Part shown: positions 56,721 to 64,000 of the stretch, piece by piece
Position numbering within the stretch: position 1 is the stretch's first letter
Layout: each line of letters opens with the position of its first letter
Assembly (NCBI GenBank): GCA_005406025.1
Contig: BGZK01001012.1
Coordinates: 163,575-227,574, forward strand
Length of the DNA: 64,000 nucleotides
Reading direction: 5' to 3'
Source: Eumeta japonica
Taxonomy: Eukaryota; Arthropoda; Insecta; Lepidoptera; Psychidae
Made by a program: the position numbers and the translations under genes
The notes under the pieces: model-generated
Database searches by the model: none
Told to the model about the DNA's origin: nothing
What the model saw: only the letters and a program-made list of their open reading frames with translations

Positions 56721-59700
56721 AAAATAAAGCATTTGGTATAAAAATCATTAATCTATATGCGAAATTAATGAATTTTATTCCCGCGTACAAAGCCGCGGGT
56801 AAAACCTAATATTTATAGTTTCAAGAAAGAGGAAGTATCCTTTGTGTTTTTTAATAAGAAAGAAAATAATTGTAAACGTATTTGATCTCATGCAAATAGG
56901 AAGTGCGACCGGCTGTAATATTCGGTCAACGGCGCCGTGGGCAAAATAGTTTTGATTAAGGAAAGAGTAGTGTTTATGACAATCTAGGTCATAATTTACC
57001 TGACCTTTTTTTCAAATTCAGTTGTTATAACGTGTAAGACTAACAACCTCTCAAACTTCTCTTTCGCGTTTATAATATTAGTACTCTATGATTGCATTAG
57101 TCATATGAGTGGATTTTCAATGGAATAATAATTAGAGTGACAAACACTGACCGTATCTCAAAAAAAAGAGCCATTATAAGATCATTTTTTGTACGTCCGT
57201 CTGTCTGTCGAGACCTACTGAAGGAACGCGAAGAAATATCAAATTGAATTAATACCAAATACTCAGGTCTGCCATCTCTTGAAACAAGAAAATAAAATTT
57301 TTAAGTCATCGAAATCAATAGATCATTTATCCTGCATATTTTGATATTCCAGGTAATCCAGACCTGTGCTTTCAAGACATAGACATAGCCGTTAACAAGA
57401 AATGTGGCAAGAAAAAGTCTGAAAATTTCACCAGGTTATATCATCATGATTTTTTATTACAAACTATACTTGCAGTTGGGGCATGGGCCGTAATACAGTA
57501 ATACATAGTATATTTTTTAATTTTCACCGTAAAAACTTTAATTTTTCGAAAAGAGATCGAAACGCTTCCATTCTAACTTAAATTCAAATATTAAAAAATG
57601 AGAGTTTTGTCAATTTATAGCTTAAATATTGACAACGCTCATTATAAATTCTGCGGACTTTGGCAATATGAAGGCAGAATTATTAGATTTGAAAGTGACG
57701 TTAGTAAAACTTTACATCTATCTTCTGATTCTTGGAGTATAGTGAACATTTTTAGATAGATGTGTAAGTGCATAATATATTAGTACAGTAGTAATTAATG
57801 AGAATGGTAAGGGAGATACAATTCATAGATTTAAGTCAGGAGAAAATATAGTAAAAACATGAGTGCGTCAGGGCAGCCGGTGATGTAAAACATCAAAACT
57901 GTTGAATTATGTATTATTATAATTGAAATAAGATGGTATAGTAGGTATAGCGAATGAAAAGGAGAAGTCATGATTTCATTAACCACATATATTATTACAT
58001 GTCATCAGTTCACTTTGTTACAGCAGCGCTAGAGTTTGCTTCTGCAAACTATCCTTTGATTGTAAGGTTACAATTGGTCGATGGTAGCCAAAACATGAAA
58101 CGTAAATTTTGGATGCTTATCAAATTATCAATTTCTACTTAAAACTTTGTAAATCAATAACAAAATTTAAAATAGAAAACGTCCACTGTTCATTTCCAGG
58201 GACAATATATGAATAACAATATTTTAAGGTCAATAGTATTATTGTAGAAAAGGGCGCTCTTGTGCCACATTTTCTTATATAGAGCAACCCACGATTTTTC
58301 ACAATATATAGTAATTTTCGTCATTGTTCATTATTTTGAGTTCATATTAAGGATTATTTTTCAATTTTATTTAATGTGTTTCTAAGCTGTTTTCAGTTTT
58401 TTTAATTAATCATGCCTCAGCTTATTACAGATGGTCCAAAAATTCCCGTCGCCTTTGAGTATTTAAAAGAAAATCTATATATTTTTTAAATGAAGCTAAA
58501 GTTACGGAATACCTGGCACCAATATCTGTCAGTGTCTGTATCTAAAAATCGTAGGGACTCTTGATGATGCAATATCTACACACGTAATTAATTTTGTACG
58601 AAATCGTCAGTTCATTCTCATTTCTATCTGGCTTTTTATTATACTTCCACCAAAGTCAAGGCATTCGCTGTGTTAGACGCAGCTCAGCGGAGAACTTCCA
58701 TTAGACCAAATCTGTGCTAAAGACTGGCTGCTAACATAAAGGCGGCTTTAAGCTTAGCACGGGAATGGCATCTGAAGCACCGTGACTAATAAACTCATTT
58801 GTTGAAATAACCACAGCCTATCATTGGTTCTTCTGGTAAAATCCAAGTTTCACCTGTCCGGAAGTTGTGCTGAAATTTAATTTAACATAAAAAACAAATC
58901 TTGTTTGGGTCATTATTGCATTCAAAAGCATCCAAATTTGGTTCAAACTCTGCAACTACGTAGGTACGGACAAATGCTAATACAAATAAACACATTAATT
59001 ATACTATCATAGTAAATTTGATCTCAAGCTAGCAGTTAGTAATGAGTTTTTAACTAGTTTAAACCATTCTCTCTCTGCCACAAACAAGACGTCAAGTCGT
59101 TGGTGCGGGCAGTTGACAACATTAACGACAATGGCTGTGAATGATCACCGATCCGCACTATGTTAGGACTTAAATTCAAAGGTATGCATACACAGTGAGG
59201 TGATAGAAAGCTGACACAACAGCTCCAATGTGCCAAAATCTATTGCATTTCACACTATGGTTCTTTTAGGTATACCTCCCAAATACAAAATGGTATTAGA
59301 ATAATAATATGCACGAATTATTAGCATAATAACATTTAAAAATTTATATACACTTATATTTCAGACGTCTGTCGACAATCTCTCATTGACAAACACAAGG
59401 ACCTGTGTATTTAATTTTGTTTTACTAAGTGCAGCTGACGCACCGTCCAGTAACTTTTCATATGTTATTTCGTCTGATATTTTGGTCGCGGAACGTTAAA
59501 TATCAGAATTCGTTATTAATTCATCACTGCCCTGTGTGAAGATTTCTCGAAGAAAAGACCTTCTTTGCTCGCACATATTGAAATACCAATTATTTTTCGA
59601 ATAGTTGAAATGAAAAAAATTGTAAATATGAATTAGTTACTTAAAATTTGTAAGGTACTCGTGTACTAATTGTATTCATATTCTTTCATTTCGTTAGTAA

Positions 59701-59769
59701 TAAAATTCTGACATTTACTATTTTAATATAGGGTATGGATTTAACTTCACGCAGCCGATATTTTGCCCG
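56721..59769. other. Interval between the inverted 81-bp copies
   Basis: About 3 kb without a recognised gene. At 57135-57250 ACGTCCGTCTGTCTGTCGAG and the preceding GCCATTATAAGATC fit another copy of the GGAACCCT-type dispersed repeat. The rest is AT-rich. The minus-strand frame 59054-59236 has no motif I can name. Confidence 0.35.
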
Positions 59770-59850
59770 AATGTGAGAACATATAGTTAGATTAAAGGCT
59801 ATTATAGCGGAAAAGAGTTCAGGGAAATTCAATTCTAATGAAAATAACAT
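59770..59850 (+). repeat. 81-bp repeat, partner of 56640-56720
   Basis: AATGTGAGAACATATAGTTA to AATGAAAATAACAT is nearly identical to the reverse complement of the copy 3.1 kb upstream. Flanks on both sides differ between the two copies, so the unit itself is 81 bp, or the pair are eroded ends of one element. Confidence 0.9.
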
Positions 59851-60295
59851 TCTGGCGCACCAGATTATACTAAACTGGCGTTTCTTCAGATTTTTCTTTG
59901 CAGTTTAAGTTCTAAATAAATAATTCTAGACATTACAGAATGCCCTAGTAGATGCGAATATACCCTCATCTGGCATTAGAAAAATATACCCTCATCTGTT
60001 AATTAAACCAAATATTTTTTTAAAGACAGATGACAGTATTATAAATTTATTAGAACAATGTCCTATCACCGTAGTCTATTAACATTAATTGATTACTTTT
60101 TTATGTAGTCTGCAAATAATTCCACTGTCACTGCCAGTTATAAATATATAACTAAAATATTTAAAATTTTGTAGACTTTACGTGTCCGATTTAGCTACAG
60201 CACGAAAATTGACCAAGTTCACCGGTGAAGTAATGGTATCTCGTACGCGAGTATGGACTCTCACAGAATACGGAAACGGCTTCCGCTGTTGGCAT
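59851..60295. other. AT-rich stretch, nothing supported
   Basis: A short direct repeat (TATACCCTCATCTG, about 59960 and 59987) is present. No gene. Confidence 0.3.
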
Positions 60296-60490
60296 TTCAT
60301 CTATTGAGTGAGAGATTGGTGGTCCAGTCCGCCCTCTCCCCTTCATCGGCCGGTCTTCCCCGCCATTAGATGTCCTATTCCCTCCAAAAAAGCCGGCAAC
60401 ACACCGGCAACTCTTCTGGGCTTACGAGGGTTACGATAACTGTGGATGGCGGTGACTGTTTACCTCTGATGGTTGACCTGCCCTCTTATC
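60296..60490 (+). mobile_element. LINE 3' tail fragment
   Basis: CCCTCTCCCCTTCATCGGCC, AAAAAAGCCGGCAACACACC, GGCAACTCTTCTGGGCTTAC and GTGGATGGCGGTGACTGTTT then CTCTTATCCCTCGAATAA. The GCCGGCAACNCAC...TCTGG...GGCGGTGA order is the best-preserved copy here of the tail also found near 14.83, 27.49 and 29.69 kb. Confidence 0.6.
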
Positions 60491-61019
60491 CCTCGAATAA
60501 GCTAAAGTTTCACAAAATTCCCTGACGGTCATTATAAGTCACCATTTCGACGACCATTGACACAAATGAAGTGGATGGATATCTGCTCCTAACCACAGAA
60601 ATTACGGTGTTACATCAAAGTAACTATGATCACTTGTTGCTATACACAAAATATAAATACAACTACAAAAAAATGTACCTATTGTAGGGTCTACTTTTTT
60701 TTTTGCATTTCTTATTTCCTTTATGATTGTAACCGACAATTTTTTTTATTGTATTAGTTTAAGTTCAAGTAATTCAAATAAAATCATTGAAATGATAAGC
60801 AGTTTCAAAATAATGTAATAAAAAGTTATTTAATTTGTCATATAGTAAGGACCTTAACGAACTGTATTATTTGCTGTTGACTATAATCAGGTCTGAATGC
60901 TACAATTTTTTTAGATCGAAAAATAATAATGTCTATAATAACTTATCATTTAGTGATTGGGCGACATTGAGCACTCATTCTAGCAGGTATAGATTCTTCT
61001 GTACTTTTTTAGATTAACA

Positions 61020-61720
61020 AACAACAACCATCTTTGGACGAAGTCAACTATACCATCTCTGAAATAGATGAGTGGTTGAGTATTAATAATATTCGTCTCA
61101 ATGAGAGAACAAAACTTGTTAAATTTTCCCAACTGCAATAGTGCAAAACTGATCGACGCAAAATAATGGTCAAGAACGAGATACGGGATATTGTGGACAC
61201 GACCTTATTTCTTGATCTCACTTTAGATGCTAAATTGCGTTAGAATTTTCATGAGATTGGCGAAAAGTTTGCTATACAGCATATGCAGTCAACAACAAAT
61301 TTCGGCGACTTACTGATGAAAGCACCACGACACTAGTTTATTTCAGCTCATGATCACATGTTCTATGGAATTTAGGGCCATGTAGCTGATATTAGACAGT
61401 TTTGTGATGCAGAAGCGGGCTATCGTGCCATTTAATATGTGAAACCACTAGCATCTAGCAGAGAAATATTTAAAGAAATTAACATTTTAACTGTAACGTC
61501 AAAATACATACGAAACCAGGTATATGTCGAGAAAATGTCTAAAATGATCGACATTCATAATATTAACAGTAGATATAAGACTGACTTGCTGCTCATAAAA
61601 CCTAATTCAACAAACTAAAAAAATATTTAAGAGGCAATATGTGCGCTTTTATAATAAGGTCCTAGCTAAAATTCTAAATTTGCCATTGAATGTATATGAC
61701 AAGGATTAACATACCGTATC
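61020..61720 (+). pseudogene. Jockey-like LINE reverse transcriptase C-terminal relic
   Basis: One frame from 61032 reads DEVNYTISEIDEWLSINNIR then LNERTKLVKF and stops. From 61141 the neighbouring frame reads MVKNEIRDIVDTTLFLDLTL and DAKLR, and after further in-frame stops VADIRQFCDAEAGYRAI and SREIFKEINILTVTSKYIR. The order (KTKxVKF, then VDTTxFLGxTLDxxLxW, then LREIFKxxxILTVxSxYI) is that of the thumb and C-terminal part of Jockey-clade ORF2. At least five stops lie in that frame, among them TAG where the family usually has Trp after DAKL. The reverse transcriptase catalytic core is missing upstream, so this is a 5'-truncated, old copy. Confidence 0.75.
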
Positions 61721-62815
61721 TAAATATTGTAACGAAAAGAACCATAGGATTGAACTGCTCAACATTCAGGATGCTTCATGTTACTTCTAATGCACACCCA
61801 ATCGATGAGCAAAAATAGCAGCCCTTGAGTTTCCTGCCCATCATTCTCAAGGCGAACTAACATTTGAATTTGTGATAATGTAAATATCGAAAACAATTCG
61901 TTAATGACTTATTTCAAGTGTAATTCTATTACCTACAAAATATAGCTATTTTTGATTCGATTTGATTTTATTATTATTCTTTGATTTCTTATAGATTAAA
62001 GAAAAAAATATCAAAAATATTTTCAAAGAAGTCTTTACGCCTTTGTACTGTGTTTTATGAAGATATGTCATGACGACGTTTTTAATAACTTACGATTCAT
62101 TAATTACTAATTATTGAAATTAACAAACAAATTTAAAAGTAATGTAAATATACACTCATGTCTATGACTATTAATTTTTCATTTAAGATAACACTTTGCA
62201 TAAATTATAAATTTATTTTTTTATATACATAAAGACATTTTTTCGTAAATAACTGAAGCGATTACAAGCGATTTTGAGCTGCGGGTGTCTGGGAGAATGG
62301 TAATTACTTATTTAGTGTGTTTTTTTAAATGCTAAAAAATTCAATAATATTTCTTTAACAGAATATTGTTTCTTCGAGTGTCGGATTATACTACATAATT
62401 TTAAATTCATACTATTGTTTTTTTTTCTCGTTACGACCTGCACCTTTATATTAAAGCATCGTATTAGCTTAACACTTGCCTTAGGTTTTAATTTTACTAT
62501 TTAATTATAAAGTTATTAATAACAGATATACGGTTCCGCAAGTTATAAATCTTTGTTTGGAATTTTGTTCCTCTTCAGGGTTTTTATTTTTTTTAGCATT
62601 TATTTGGTTTTGATTTGTATGCAAACAACTAAGCTTCTTAATTTTAATTCCATAACTTTAACAATTGTCTTTGTGCGTCTTGAGATTTGAATTCACAAGG
62701 GCGGAAACTCAAAAACTATATCTTAAGTCTAAAAGTTGTAGATATCCAGAACTTTACATTGAAATATAATTAAAAGAGGATTATTCGAGTTTCTTATTGC
62801 ACATTTCATGTGTTA
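61721..62815. other. AT-rich stretch, nothing supported
   Basis: No gene or repeat recognised beyond homopolymer tracts. Confidence 0.3.
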
Positions 62816-62819
62816 TTAC

Positions 62820-63090
62820 CACTATCATCGCCCCCACCGCGGCGTCGGCACACGTCCGCCGCTCGCATAGCGACGCTTTATAAAACCCCAGCATATTCTC
62901 CATTAAACCTCTCCAGGATAATATTTATGCGAGAGGCGACGTCTGCGGCCACAAACTAATTTAGTGGCGAACGCGAGGCGCCGCCGGTTGCGCCGCCGAA
63001 GCTCTCGGCGAGGAGGTACGGCGGCGAAGGACCCAACGCGTATATAAAGGGCTACAGTAGACCCATAAGCATTGCTATTCGGACATGACA
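62820..63090 (+). promoter_or_regulatory. GC-rich island with a TATA box, candidate promoter
   Basis: A CpG-rich segment (GCCCCCACCGCGGCGTCGGC, then GGCGCCGCCGGTTGCGCCGC) is followed by TATATAAAGG at 63041. Start-site position would fall near 63065-63075 and an ATG follows at 63085 but is stopped after nine codons. This fits a Pol II promoter with a non-coding first exon on the plus strand. No downstream exon is visible within the remaining 900 bp. Confidence 0.4.
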
Positions 63091-64000
63091 TTCAACTATC
63101 AACGCAACTATTGATGAAGAAATTTTAACTTATTGTAATAACGAATAAATTTAATTCTAAGTTTGTTATTAATAATTCTTGAACTTAAATCAGTATAAAT
63201 TTGATTGCAGTATATTTGACATTAAAATTCTTTATACGAAAAAATGAAAAAAAATAATAGACGTTTTACCCTGATTTCAATTTATTCACTTGTATAAGGT
63301 TTGAAAACTTTCAAAGGTTTAGGAAAACTAAAGTTAATCCGATGGTATCACCTAATACCATATATTTTATTCTGTGCTAATTGGCATACTTTTTGACAAT
63401 ATTTCAAATATATCATTTTATTCACAATGGTACACTGACACTTGACTCATATAACTTTATCACGGTTCGAGAAATTGATGACAGTGACAATTAGTGAATA
63501 TTTAATATACAAAAATTATGAATTAGGATGGTCCTTAACCTGTATAATTTTCATTATCTCATTGCTTTTGTACTAATTTTCATTATTTATCGTTACCCAC
63601 TTACATAGAACGGTAAACTTATATAAAACTTTGTTCTATGGTACAGGATGTTAATTAGCGCATACTACCACCTTTTACACAAGCAGATTTTGTTTTGTAT
63701 TATAAAATATTAAGGATATTGCAAAAAACTCAATTAATTTGTTTATATATAGACAAAGCAATTGAAAATTTATATTAAAAGTATTTAAATGTTGTCAATT
63801 CCATAACTATTTTATTATTAACCAATTTAAAAAGGAGGGGTTCTAGGTTCGTCTTTATGCATTTTATGTATGTTCAGCGATAACTTCGTTAACCGTGGAC
63901 CGATTATTATTTTTTGTTTGAAAGAGTTAAAATAAAAATGAATTAATTTAAAACGTACCCGACAGGATCCATGGAAATCGAGGGATATCCTCAAATATTA
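63091..64000. other. AT-rich end of the window, nothing supported
   Basis: No coding exon, splice-bounded block or repeat recognised. If the promoter at 62.8-63.09 kb is real this is its first intron or untranslated region. Confidence 0.3.

Noticed and set aside
58430..59260. Possible transposase relic
   Set aside because: A few stretches look mildly coding, but no motif of a known transposase could be found in any frame.

Overview
This is a AT-rich eukaryotic nuclear window and most likely comes from a moth or butterfly. The reasons are the mix of repeats: LINE 3' tails, the 'GGAACCCT...GACGGACAGAC' dispersed repeat, tRNA-derived SINEs, an AT-inserted Helitron, snap-back MITEs, and CpG-rich islands in AT-rich intergenic or intronic DNA. 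The species call rests on remembered repeat styles, not on a search. I see no intact host protein-coding gene, no canonical tRNA or rRNA gene and no CRISPR array. Most long open frames are chance frames or lie in repeats.

Three regions carry real coding signal. (1) 31.6-38.2 kb, minus strand: two adjacent same-strand genes. The upstream one (38203 to about 34144) is split into about six exons and starts with a SAM-like domain shared by exons 1 and 2. The downstream one (34026 to 31593) has C2H2-like N-terminal fingers and then a transposase-like core whose strand-end aspartates and a C-terminal RFEAKH glutamate could form a DDE-type RNase H site. Both are damaged by frameshifts, and the second also by a nonsense codon. 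I read this as a decayed two-gene DNA transposon, or a host gene pair derived from one. It is the most novel object here. (2) 49698-55470, plus strand: a structurally complete Helitron with a 5' TC end, 3' subterminal hairpin and CTAG end, flanked by A and T. It holds a RepHel gene with two short introns, an HUH motif, a YxxxY motif and a PIF1-type helicase, broken by about eight frameshifts. (3) 61020-61720, plus strand: a Jockey-like reverse transcriptase remnant, one frame with several stops. Smaller LINE 3' ends lie near 14.6, 27.4, 29.6 and 60.3 kb, and a possible RTE-type tail ends near 47.97 kb.

Layout: 1-5.8 kb dispersed repeats, a SINE relic and a G-quadruplex-prone GC island; 5.84-6.45 kb GC island with a 74-bp tandem repeat; 8.9-9.0 kb nested palindromes; 12.4-13.05 kb SINE plus a MITE with 'GGCCATC...GACGTCA' ends; 14.4 kb triple hairpin, then a LINE 3' end; 22.7-23.15 kb inverted pair of a 6-bp-periodic repeat; 24.3 and 26.9 kb SINE copies; 28.0-28.46 kb another 6-bp-periodic tract and a 191-bp hAT-type MITE; 30.4-30.8 kb palindromic MITE; 31.6-38.4 kb SAM/transposase pair with its own CCAAT/CRE-bearing upstream region; 39.4-39.7 kb GC island; 40.2 kb double hairpin; 44.8 kb 20-bp tandem repeat; 46.2-46.95 kb degenerate long-period repeat; 47.3-47.97 kb LINE-like relic; 49.7-55.5 kb Helitron; 56.6 and 59.8 kb inverted 81-bp pair; 61.0-61.7 kb Jockey relic; 62.8-63.1 kb TATA-bearing GC-rich candidate promoter. 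The genes in each element would have acted together for transposition. No host pathway can be assigned.
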